From the NCBI GenBank assembly GCA_946811185.2, contig OX328109.1, positions 34,270,129-34,334,128 of the forward strand: a stretch of 64,000 nt of DNA. Direction: 5' to 3'. The notes below the pieces were generated by a model. The model was not told where the DNA came from, did not search any database, and saw only the letters and a list, made by a program, of their open reading frames with translations. Of this stretch, positions 53,829 through 63,239 are shown one piece after another. The translations under genes were made by a program, and so were the position numbers. Numbering within the stretch: the stretch's first letter is position 1; each line of letters opens with the position of its first letter. The DNA is from Hippopus hippopus (lineage: Eukaryota > Mollusca > Bivalvia > Cardiida > Cardiidae).

Positions 53829-54060
53829 TTAACCCTTTACCAAACGACAAATTTGTAGACTTGTCGAAATCTAAAGCATTTGCAGATGGCAAAATAAATA
53901 TTAATCAAAAATTGAAATTTGTTATTGGAAGGACAGAAAACATTGTTGGGAAAGGAGAAAATGCTGGTTACCAGCATTTTCTCCTTTTTCCAACTGTTTT
54001 CAAAAGCCTTCATCCTCAGGGCCGTTATAAGTCGGAATTGCGTTGTAAAAGATTACGGTA
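53829..54060 (+). mobile_element. MITE family B
   Basis: TTAACCCTTTACCAAACGAC start, a perfect central palindrome ggagaaaatgctggt-taccagcattttctcc, and an eroded right end. Confidence 0.82.
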
Positions 54061-54299
54061 AATTCTCTTCCCAATGTCGTTTCAATTCCAGCATTATTTT
54101 CCTTTCTCCACATTGTTTTTCAAAAAAAAACCCAAAAAAACTCTACTCTTGAGGTTCGTTCAAAACGGAATTGCTGGCTAATGGATTTACATTTAACGAT
54201 CAATATGAAAATATTTGTTCTGATAATTGTAACACGAAACCAATTCAGGATGACCATTCATCGTCTAACTTCATGAATACACTTCACAATATTATTTAC

Positions 54300-54512
54300 G
54301 AATATTTTAGTCCTTAGTCTGCTAAGCAAGACTAAAGGACATCTTGCGAACAGTGTAGATTCAAGATTAGACCGCACAGAACGTGCAGTCTGATCTTGGA
54401 TCTACACTATCCGGTAAGAAGATATTTCCCTCCAAAATACCTTTGATAGCAAAATTTGGGTTTTGTGCTATCGGCTCGAAAGTTTCATTTCACTTATTGA
54501 GAAGGTTAAGCG
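54300..54512 (+). mobile_element. MITE family A
   Basis: gtccttagtctgctaagcaag, central hairpin (agattagaccgcac..gtgcagtctgatct), and right end cttattgagaaggttaag. The terminal TTAA is lost on the left. Confidence 0.75.
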
Positions 54513-54521
54513 ATAAAAGAA

Positions 54522-54742
54522 TCATGAAGCGTGTTTATGCCACTTTCAACATTATTTCGGTTACACAACAGCGACAGCTCATATATTCTTGTAAGTCCTG
54601 GGTTTCAACAGTACTAGGTTAGGGCTCCGACATGTCTTACCGAAGGAAAACTCCCAAAAACCCAGTGCTTCCGGTGAGGCTCGAACCCGTCACCTCCAGG
54701 TTAGGAGTCCAACACTTTACCTCTAAGCCACGCAGGACTCTT
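54522..54742 (-). mobile_element. SINE type 2, full copy
   Basis: Complement: gtcctgcgtggcttagaggt (A-box), gacgggttcgagcctcacc (B-box), cggtaagacatgtcggagcc, tactgttgaaacccaggac, and a tail with cgaaataatgttgaaagtgg. The best-kept copy of this family here. Confidence 0.85.
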
Positions 54743-54802
54743 TATTTTAAACGCAATATCTCCTCACATAGTGAAATATTGATTGACAAGGGTTTTTTTT
54801 TT

Positions 54803-55016
54803 TAAAGCCTCATCCTGCTAAATAACTGAAATGAAATTTTCATTTCGGTAATAAAAACCCTAATACTGCTATTTCAAAAATATGCTTTGTGAAATAATTA
54901 TCTCCTTCTCGGACAGTGTAGATCCAAGATCAGACTGCACGTTATGTGCAGTGTGATCTTGATCAACACTGTCCGCAAAAGGTCAGTCAGTAGCGCTTAG
55001 CAGCTTAATGGTTAAA
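54803..55016 (-). mobile_element. MITE family A
   Basis: cctcatcctgctaaataactg, central hairpin (gatccaagatcagactgcac-gttat-gtgcagtgtgatcttgatc), and cttagcagcttaatggttaa. Confidence 0.78.
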
Positions 55017-55114
55017 AGTGGGACCACCGAACTGACTAGTTCTCTTTAACTACTGACTTTTGTTACAATATACCATATGATCGTGAGCCCATGTTCGTAA
55101 ACCATTCGAAATTG

Positions 55115-55440
55115 CAGTCTCAATCTTACTCTAAAGGTTTTGAAAGTAAACCAAGCTCCAATTGGCTAAATCATTTGGTGCAGCCAATTACCAATCACTT
55201 TGAAATATAGAAAATTTTTGAGAATTAGATTCAGAAAGATATTAGAATGGTTGGTGAAAACTTGAACTGGTAAAACCATCCTCAAGAACATTCTTTGTCT
55301 AATTCTGAATTTAGAAAGTAACACAACTGCTGATTGGCTAAACCATTTGGTTTAGCCAATCAGAAGTTGTGTTACTTTTAAATTGAGAAAATTCTTGAGA
55401 ATAAGACTAAGAATATCCTAGGAATTGTTAGTGAATATTG
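55115..55440. repeat. Two palindromic units with CCAAT-like cores
   Basis: At 55315-55378, arms of 31 bp with one mismatch (aaagtaacacaact..ctgattggctaaacca) flank TT. A diverged version (accaagctccaattggcta..) lies at 55150-55205. Outer sequences (ctcaagaa..attct / agaattttctc) are also inverted, so the whole may be two head-to-tail palindromic elements. Confidence 0.8.
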
Positions 55441-55576
55441 ACCCAGGTCTTCGTGCAAAAAGACGAAGATTATGCCTATGTATAATGTGTCCTATTCCAA
55501 ATTCGTCGGTCAGCTTCGATGTTATTTTTGTAATCCTGTCTCCGCTAGTCCCCCGAGCAGCAGTTCTTCTGCCCAT
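55418..55576 (-). CDS. Candidate gene start, copy beta
   Basis: ATG 55574-55576 opens 52 codons (MGRRTAARGTSGDRITKITS, then KLTDEFGIGHI) to a stop at 55418. Upstream (to 55935) it shares a promoter-like block with 25650-26050. The peptide core is shared with 26049 and 56205. It may be the first exon of a small gene family or part of an unknown repeat. Confidence 0.35.
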   Translation of the reverse strand: MGRRTAARGTSGDRITKITSKLTDEFGIGHIIHRHNLRLFARRPGSIFTNNS

Positions 55577-56204
55577 TTCTGGATTGAAAAATGAAAACAC
55601 TGCCATAGTTTCAAATGGCTGTATGCGTCGATATTTTCATTGTGAGCTTACAATAAGGTCCTTGATCGATATATTAATGCTTAATCTTAACAAAAACACC
55701 AAAATAATTACAAAAGTAACTCTTACCTTCTTACAATTCCATTTTTAAATATAAATATCCATTGACCTACTTCCGGAGAAATCCAAACTAGGCTTGACAT
55801 TTACTGTGCATGTTCCGGAAGTCATTTCAAATACAGTAAAGTTCATTTTTTCCGCATTTTTTTAAAATCAGCTTAGGCATATTAAAGAAAGCTAAAAAGT
55901 TATGGATGTATTTCATTTACGAGGCGTCATACTTGTCACCTAAATTGCCGATCATACGGAGCTATTTTTCAAATGAAATTAAATGGGCATGCGCAATCGA
56001 CTAAAATAACAACGTGTGTGTTTATGTCAAAAAAATACAATAAGATAGATGAAAACGTTTCACTAAACTTAGTGTCAATTGAAGTTAAATCATTTATCTA
56101 CCGATCGACTTCCATTTCCACGGCTGAAAAGCAGATTAAAGACACATAAAACAGTTTGAAAAGATGAGCGGTAGGATTTTGAAATATCCAGAAGTATGTA
56201 AAGA

Positions 56205-56273
56205 ATGGCTGATGCGAAGTTGAGCGGAGACACAGTCATAAAAATAATATCAGAGCTAGCCTTCGGGTCGAAG
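56205..56273 (+). CDS. Candidate first exon, copy gamma
   Basis: ATG 56205 opens exactly 23 codons (MADAKLSGDTVIKIISELA..) to a donor (AAG|GTAAAT). The core SGDxxxKIxSEL is shared with copy beta, which lies head-to-head with it across about 600 bp. That interval includes an NRF1-like patch, ggcatgcgcaatcg (about 55985). The rest of the gene is not recognised. Confidence 0.4.
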
Positions 56274-56522
56274 GTAAATTTTTCCCAGTTCAATGACGTC
56301 TCACTTAACCAGGTAACTAAGAATAATACTGATATCAAAATTTCACAATTACATTGAAAATAAACACAATTTTTCACAAACTCACAAAAATCTTAAACTA
56401 CCCACCATCGATCAAGTGTTGTCAACTGGGTATCACCAACGTCGATGTTTGATGTATGTAAACCGTATGCGTGTGTTTTAGGGAAAGTTCACCCTTACAC
56501 CGCCTATCACAACTATAGTTGC

Positions 56523-56592
56523 CTTTGTAGCCAATTAAGACCAAGATCAGACTGTACAAAACGTGCAGTCTGATCTTTGATCTTCACTGTCC
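56523..56592. repeat. Family A hairpin, isolated
   Basis: taagaccaagatcagactg..acaaaacg..cagtctgatctttgatctt with ctgtccgc to the right. Ends missing. Confidence 0.65.
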
Positions 56593-56784
56593 GCTTTGCT
56601 GAAACACCAGAGACATAAAAAAATCCATGAAATTACATTTATTTAGGTCTTATTTCAAGGTTGAAAATGTCTTTATTCGGCGCTCTACGGGTTCAGTGTG
56701 ATTTTAAAGGGGGCTATGTAGGTATTTGCTGTGAATCGAAGTTTCTTTTAAACACTTAGAATACTAACACATTTGACACATGCT

Positions 56785-57040
56785 CTGGCAAAAGGGGTCA
56801 TAATGCTTCTCCGTGATGAATCATACCAAGCTAGTCATCACAGTATTCTACATCCCTAAAATCCGTTTTGTATAACAACCTACTGAATCATGAGGTACAC
56901 TGGTCCTTTGAAATACAGAAAATTGACCGATAGCGCAAAGTTTCGGCCCAGGCTAGCCTGCGCGGACTGCCTAGGCTGACCTGGGTCGATACTTTTCGCA
57001 AAGGCATTAAGCGCCCCTCCTTCACAGAACATGGCTCATA
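56785..57040 (+). mobile_element. MITE family C
   Basis: gctctggcaaaaggggtcataatgc start, a body with gaatcatgaggtacactggtcc, a central-right palindrome (cccaggctagcctgcgcgg..), and ggcattaagcgcccctccttcacagaacatgg end. Confidence 0.8.
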
Positions 57041-57142
57041 TATTCTTTTATGCAAAGTTAAATTGGATGGTTCATTTTAAAAAGAGGCATTAGCAGTCAA
57101 ATGTAAACGGTTCTGTTGATGATAAAATACAGGTAAATTAAG

Positions 57143-57742
57143 AATTCTAACATGACACGTGAAGTCGGCTCTATAAACACAGTGCAACGAAAGCATGGTA
57201 AAATCTGCGTCATTCTATATAGAGTGACGTCATTCTATATACAGTGACGTCATTCTGCATAAAGTAAGTAAGTTATTCAGTGGAATATAATCTGCATCCG
57301 CGTTTTTACTCTAAGTATGAACTTGTTTTTCTTTGATTAAGAGTTGGTCATGTTAGAATCGAAATAATCTTCTTTCTATCGTGGTTTATCATTCAATAAA
57401 CCACAGTTATGAGTTATGAGGCACAATAAATAATCATCAGTCCACGAGGGCGATAGCTCATAACTCACAACGTGGTTTATTGAACGATAAACCACGATAG
57501 AAAGAAGATTATTTCGATTCTAACATGACCAACTCTTAATCAAAGGAAAACAAGTTCATACTTAAACGCGGATGCAGATTGTATTCCATTGAATAACTTA
57601 CTTACTTACTTACTTACTTACTTTATACAGAATGACGTCACTCTATATAGAATGACGTCACTCTACATAGAATACCGAAGATTTTACCACGTTTTTGTTG
57701 CACTGTGTTCATAGAGCTGAATTCACGTGTCATGTTAGAATT
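57143..57742. mobile_element. 600-bp foldback element
   Basis: Inverted arms 57143-57420 and 57457-57742 surround a 36-bp loop. Outer ends are aattctaacatgacacgtga and its complement. Nested within each arm is the small palindrome gtggtttat..ataaaccac, and near the ends are repeated tgacgtca-containing units (gagtgacgtcattctatata), which match the CREB/ATF site. The right arm has extra acttactt repeats. No protein. It is a foldback or long-TIR MITE. Confidence 0.92.
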
Positions 57743-57867
57743 TTATTTATACCATTAAAATTATGACGATTATTGTAATTCTAACGATCGCTTAAGTGCA
57801 GTTGGTCGAAGTTCCATTCCCTGACAGAAAAATAAATGTTTAAACTGGAATCAGTATGTGGGACGTT

Positions 57868-58076
57868 AACTCTTAGGCTTCCAAGCGCAAGTCAAGGATC
57901 TATTGCAGACAGTGTAGATCAAGATTAGACTGCACAGAACGTGCAGTCTGATCTTGGATCTACACTGTCCGATAAGGTGATATTTCCCCCCCCCCCCAAT
58001 CTTTGAAGCTATCTTTGAATTATTACTATCGGCTGGAATCTGTCATTTGATTTATTGATCAGGTTAAGGGTTGACA
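57868..58076 (+). mobile_element. MITE family A
   Basis: TTAACTCTTAGGCTTCCAAG start, hairpin (gtgtagatcaagattagac..gtctgatcttggatctacac), a poly-C run, and caggttaagggtt end. Confidence 0.82.
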
Positions 58077-58133
58077 ATAATTTTAATATCTATTGTCCTG
58101 CCTGTGACTGAAATTTTAACCAACATTATTTTA

Positions 58134-58336
58134 ACCCTTATCTTGCTAAATAACTGAAATGAAATTTTTGAGCCGAATGTAAAAATCCAATTTTGGCTAT
58201 GTTAAAGGTACTTTTTGGGCGGATGATATGTCTTTATCGGACAGTGTAGATTAAAGATCAGACTGCATGTTCTGTGCAGTCTGATCTTGATATACACTGT
58301 CCACAAAAGGCCAGTGAGTCGCGCTTAAGGGTTAAC
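58134..58336 (-). mobile_element. MITE family A
   Basis: TTAACCCTTATCTTGCTAAA ... CGCTTAAGGGTTAA, with a hairpin gattaaagatcagactgca..tgcagtctgatcttgata. Opposite in orientation to both neighbours. Confidence 0.82.
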
Positions 58337-58367
58337 AGATAACCAGGCGCATGACAATAGCCATACT

Positions 58368-58580
58368 TTTAACCCGTAGACTGCTAAGCGCGATTCCGGA
58401 ACCTTTTGCGGACAATGTAGATCAAGATCAGACCGTGCACAGAACGTGCAGTTCGATCTTGGATCTACACTGTCCGTTAAGGACATACCTTTGCCTAAAA
58501 ATGTCTTTGAAATGGTAACATTAGGGTTTTTACTATCGTCTCGAAAGTTTCTTTTCACTTATTTAGCAGGAAGAAGGTTA
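58368..58580 (+). mobile_element. MITE family A
   Basis: TTAACCCGTAGACTGCTAAG ... GGAAGAAGGTTAA. The hairpin has small insertions (accgtgcacagaacgtgcag). Confidence 0.8.
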
Positions 58581-58604
58581 ATTGGCATTAATAAAATCTG
58601 CTTC

Positions 58605-58865
58605 AGCCATGCTTGGGCAAAAGGGGGCCTAATGCATCTACATGATCCATGGTACCAAGCAAGTCATCACATACCTATGGATTCATAATATTCCCCTTTT
58701 TTGACAATCAACTTATTCATGAGCTAGACTGGTCCTTGGACATGCAGAAAATAGACCAATAGCGAAAGGTTTTGGCCCAGGTCGGCCTGTGCGGACTGCG
58801 CAGGCTGACCTGAGTCCTTAAATTTCGCAGATACATTAATCCCCCTTTTCACAGAGCTTGGCTCA
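58605..58865 (+). mobile_element. MITE family C
   Basis: gcttgggcaaaagggggcct start, gtcggcctgtgcggactgcg..caggctgacc palindrome, cccccttttcacagagcttgg end. Confidence 0.8.
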
Positions 58866-58967
58866 ATTTAAATTAAAACTGTCTAATACTAGGTTAACGT
58901 CAACTACTTTCCGGGGTAGCAATATAATTCAGATATAAATCTTAATTTCTGTCATGGGAAAGCATAT

Positions 58968-59013
58968 TAACTCTTTAGCAAACGACAAATACTTAGCCTT
59001 GCTGAAATAGAAC
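58968..59013 (+). mobile_element. MITE family B, left end only
   Basis: TTAACTCTTTAGCAAACGAC then cttagccttgctgaaatagaac, cut by the SINE that follows. Confidence 0.6.
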
Positions 59014-59235
59014 TTAGGGGTCTTGCGTGGTAAAGTGTAGGAGTCGTGTCCTGGAGACCAAGGGTTCGAGCCTCACTGGATCCTCTGGTTTTCGTGTGAG
59101 TGTCCTTGGGCAAGACATGAACTCCAGTCCAGTACTGGTGATACCCAGGAATACATGAATATGTGAGCTGTAACCGTGACATGACTGTAGTAATGTTGAC
59201 AAATCGTCCATAACAATTCATCACTGAATTAAATA
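59014..59235 (+). mobile_element. SINE type 2
   Basis: gtcttgcgtggtaaagtgta head (A-box reduced), gggttcgagcctcactgg B-box, tgtccttgggcaagacatg body, and a tail with gactgtagtaatgttgac. Confidence 0.8.
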
Positions 59236-59267
59236 AGGCGACAGCTTGCAAACCATATGAGCTGCGC

Positions 59268-59522
59268 TCTGGCAAAAAGGGGCTTGATGCATCTCAGTGA
59301 AGTATAATACTAATCCGGTCATCATACAATTATGGATCCATAAAATCCATTTTGTCTAACAAGCGACTGAGTCATAAGGTAGACTGGTACTTTGATATGC
59401 AGAAAATTGACCAATAGCAAAAAAGTTTCGACCCAGGTCAGCCTGCGCGGACTGCGCAGGCTCACCTAGGTGGATACTTTTTGCAGATGAATTAAACCGC
59501 CTTTTCACCGAGTGTGGCTTTT
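59268..59522 (+). mobile_element. MITE family C
   Basis: gcgctctggcaaaaaggggc ... gtcagcctgcgcggactgcg-caggctcac ... ccgccttttcaccgagtgtgg. Confidence 0.82.
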
Positions 59523-59619
59523 GTGTAAAGATTATGTGGGATCTTATTAAATACAAGTACGATGATGTCATTTCTGTTCTAAGAAAAGTAGACTGAGTTT
59601 CCGATTGCGACCATTAAAC

Positions 59620-59892
59620 GCCGTTTTCAACATTATTTCAGTTATTTCACGGCGGCCAGTGGACCTGGCGTTTTTGTTTACCAATACTTCGCACAACATA
59701 CTTAGCAAACCATTGACTTCTTTCCCTCTATCGTACAAACAATGATCAGCGGTGAGAGAGGAATTAATCTTGTTGCAATGACTATCATCTATTCTCGGAA
59801 AGAAATTTGTCGATCTGGGAATTCGAACCTGCGACCCCACGGTTTCAAGTCCCGTACGCTATCGACAGCGCAACCGGGCTCGGCATGCACAC
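59620..59892 (-). mobile_element. SINE type 1, full copy
   Basis: Complement: gccgagcccggttgcgctgt head, gcaggttcgaattcc B-box, gaatagatgatagtcattgc and tcctctctcaccgctgatc body, tail with ccactggccgccgtgaaat and aataatgttgaaaacggcg. The last block of the tail is shared with SINE type 2, so the two families have a common 3' module. Confidence 0.85.
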
Positions 59893-60501
59893 TGCAACTC
59901 ATATTAGTTTGTCTTGAGTTTAAGACTTTTTTTACCGAATAAGTTCGTGTTTAACGATCGAAATGAAGAAGGACTTAAGGCTAAAATATTGTGGGATAAA
60001 TGAGGTTGTAAGCATCGTTTTCTCCCTTTCCGACGATGTTTCTCCTTTTATAGACACGTTCGCCGTACGAGTCATATTGAAATTTTGTCATTTGGTACTT
60101 ATAGAAGGGTAAAAGCTGATTTCAACAGTTTTTCAGTTGTCTCACACAGGCCAGTGCATCTGTTGGTGCTTATCTGAAGTTGTTTAACCATCGTAAGCAG
60201 TCTGGTCCTTATCCCTACACTTCAGTTATTTAGCCTTTAAATTTAGGACTGCATAAACGTGTATGACTGTATATACTTTTGTGGTAAAAGCGAGGTTGAA
60301 GTGTACTAGCTAAAACCGAAAGTAGAATTAATAGAGCCTAGGCGTGTATGACTATCAGACTGAACACAGTAAGCTGATTTTCTACACAAATACGCTAAAA
60401 GATCATATATACCATACAGACTAAACAAAGAACTGTTTAGCTTTTTAAAGAGAAATATCCTTTCCTACTGTCACATAAGGAATAAGTTTATATAGATATT
60501 T

Positions 60502-60755
60502 ATGAGCCACGCCCCGGCAAAAGGGGCTTTAATGCATCTCTGTGATGCATTATACCAAGAAAGTCATCACATTATTATGGATCTATTTTTTGTCTAACAA
60601 CCGACTGAATCATGAGGTAGGCTGGTTATTAGATATACAGATAATTTACCAATAGTAAAAAAAGTTTCGACTCATGTCAGCATGCGCGGACTGACACGAG
60701 TCGATACTTTTTGCAGATGCATTAAACCGTCGTTTCACAGAGCATGGCTCATACA
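60502..60755 (+). mobile_element. MITE family C
   Basis: gccacgccccggcaaaaggg ... gtcagcatgcgcggactgac ... ccgtcgtttcacagagcatgg. Confidence 0.8.
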
Positions 60756-60795
60756 TTTATACGTCCGCCTAAACTTATCAATATGACTTATCTTT

Positions 60796-61008
60796 AACCC
60801 TTAGGCTGCTAAGCACGACTCACTGACCTTTGGCGGACAGTGTAGATCAAGATCAGACTACACAAAACGTGCAGTCTGATCTTTGATCTACACTATCCGG
60901 TATGGAGATATCTTTCCCCAAAACATAACTTTGAAATAGCAATATTTGGGTTTTTACCATCCAATTGAAAATTGTCAGTTTAGTTATTTAGCAGGATAAG
61001 GTTTAATA
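60796..61008 (+). mobile_element. MITE family A
   Basis: TTAACCCTTAGGCTGCTAAG ... GGATAAGGTTTAA with a central hairpin (agatcagactacac..gtgcagtctgatct). A typical copy. Between 59893 and 60501, apart from decayed family B and SINE-tail fragments (about 59950-60180), I see nothing. Confidence 0.85.
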
Positions 61009-61424
61009 CTGTTTAACTGAAATGATCAAAAGAGACAAGGACCGTTAAACATTTACCAAGCAATCCTGAGCTTTAACAACTCTGTAAAAATAGGTGTTGA
61101 AAACATCGTTGGAAAAGGAGAATATGCCGCCAGGGGCAAGATTTGGGATGAAGATACTAGAACGATTATATTCTGATAAAAAAAAAAAAAAAAAAGATGA
61201 AATGGGTTTAAAAAAAACTTGCTGAAAACGAGTAAAGTTGTGTCTTTAAAGCGATTAGATTCTCTTGCATATGATGGAAAAGGTAAATGGTCAACAACAG
61301 CTTATCTTGTATGATAATTATTGGTATCAAAAAGATACGAGACGGTCAGTGGGGATGTTATCAGCATGTTTGGTTGAATTGGTCCTTTTCATTCTCTCAC
61401 TGCCGATGGTGAGTGAAATATGTT

Positions 61425-61500
61425 TTGTGAACGGCGTAGATTAAGATCAGACTGCACAGAACGTGCAGTCTGATCTTAGATCTACAACGTTCGCTACCCT
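61425..61500. repeat. Family A hairpin, isolated
   Basis: gaacggcgtagattaagatc-agactgcac-agaac-gtgcagtct-gatcttagatctacaacgttcgc. Stem of about 30 bp. The outer TIRs are absent. Confidence 0.7.
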
Positions 61501-61625
61501 ATGCTATACTTGAATTCAAATCATTTTGACAGCATGAGATCTACATTTAGACCTCGAAAAAAGTAGATGTTATCTAGACAAGGAAAGAGCTAAGTAATCA
61601 TCTAAAACTTTATTCAAGTTTTAAT

Positions 61626-62187
61626 TGTTACGAGCCAAACGTAAACCAGCAACAAGCTTTTAACAATTAACAATATTTATTAATGAACAAAGACAAAAGA
61701 GTACAATAAGAGTTAAGTTTAAATGAAATTTTGACAATTTTTAATCTTGGAACAAGATTAGAGTAAATCCCTCAAAATTAAGAATTATGTTTAGATTACA
61801 AAAAGAATGAAATTTCAGGTTCCTAAAACCTAAATTAACAATAGTTTAACTTGCAAGTAGATATGAGCAACCTGTTTAAATAAAAGAAAATTCCAACTTA
61901 CAGATGTATATCCAAAGTTAAATCCAACACTTTTCACTAATTCTGTATCCACAAAGCCACAAGTCTAACTTCAAAATCCAAAATCACCAAGTAAGTCATT
62001 TCTATTTATATCAGCTTGGAAAATTCTAGATTAGTCTTTTCTAGAAAGATGACATCATCGATTAGTAAACAGCTTGTTTACCAACAATCTGTTTCTAAAA
62101 ATAACCACAATGGAAAAACCAATAAATGATCTTCATGTTTCTAGAATATTCTGAAAACAGGTCACTGTATATCCTATCTATATAACA
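61626..62187 (-). repeat. 3' LTR of copy 2 (562 bp)
   Basis: Complement begins TGTTATATAGATAGGATAT (62187) and ends GGCTCGTAACA (61627). It aligns along its length with the LTRs of copy 1, but with more differences than those show between each other. Confidence 0.88.
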
Positions 62188-62432
62188 CTTCCCCTCCTAA
62201 AGGAAAAGAAAGTTTTAAGAAGTAAAACTTTTTTTTGTCTGAAGATAGAAAATATCATTACACATAAATGTACATGAAAATACATAAAGACAAATGTTAA
62301 CTAAATACAAATTGAAATATTATACATGAAGACAAATGTTAACTAATTACAAGTCTATTCACTTTTAACAAGATTAAATGTTAATTTGGCTTTAGTCAGT
62401 CTATCAAAAAATTCTGTGATAGTCTTTAGATG

Positions 62433-63235
62433 TTAATCCCAATCATCGCTGTGAATGATGACATCATCGATGTAGGCTCTACAGTCGTCCAATCCAGATA
62501 TTATCATGTTGATAAGACATTTAAATGTTGCTGGCGAGTTTTTCATCCCAAAAGGCATAACTTTGTACTGATAAAGTCCATCAGGAGTTACAAATGCAGA
62601 GATCTCTTTGGCCCTTTCATGAGAGGAATTTGCCAAAATCCTTTTAAAAGATCAAATTTAGTAATATATTTTGCATGACCAATATTGTCAATGCAGTCAT
62701 CAACTCTTGTCACTGGAAACGAATCAGTCTTGGTCACAGTATTAACTTTTCTATAGTCAGTGCACATACGAAAAGTTCCATCTGGCTTTGGTACAAGAAT
62801 ACAGGGAGAACTCCATTCACTTTGACTAGGTTGAATAAAGTCATTGTCCAATAGATACTTTATTTCCTCTCTAAGATGCTCCAGTTTCTTGGGATTCATT
62901 CGATATGGATGTTGTTTCACTGGTTTTGAATTTTCAGTGTCCACATCATGGTATATTGTTTCTGTCCGTGTTGGAATATCAGGGAACAGGTGCTCATATT
63001 CAGAAATTAACTTTTTTAATTCATTTTTTTTATTATTATCTAAATGTGAAAGTTTTTGATCTAAATTTCTTAAAATGTCAGAATTCTGAAGTTTTGAACA
63101 AATAGGGTTAGACTTATCAAAGTTCATTTCTTCACAATTTATGTCTTCATGGTTATTTTGATTTTGAGGGACTGAGGAAACTACATTTATTGGCGAAATG
63201 TTTGAATCATCCCTATCAACATATTCTTTTAACAT
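62433..63235 (-). pseudogene. Reverse transcriptase of copy 2
   Basis: CILVPKPDGTFRMCTDYRKV and KFDLLKGFWQIPL in one frame (62588-63235), then a frameshift at about 62610 into YKVMPFGMKNSPATFKCLIN and AYIDDVIIHSDDWD (62433-62636), with the catalytic YIDD intact. No connection or RNase H domain follows. Confidence 0.87.
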
Positions 63236-63239
63236 ATTA

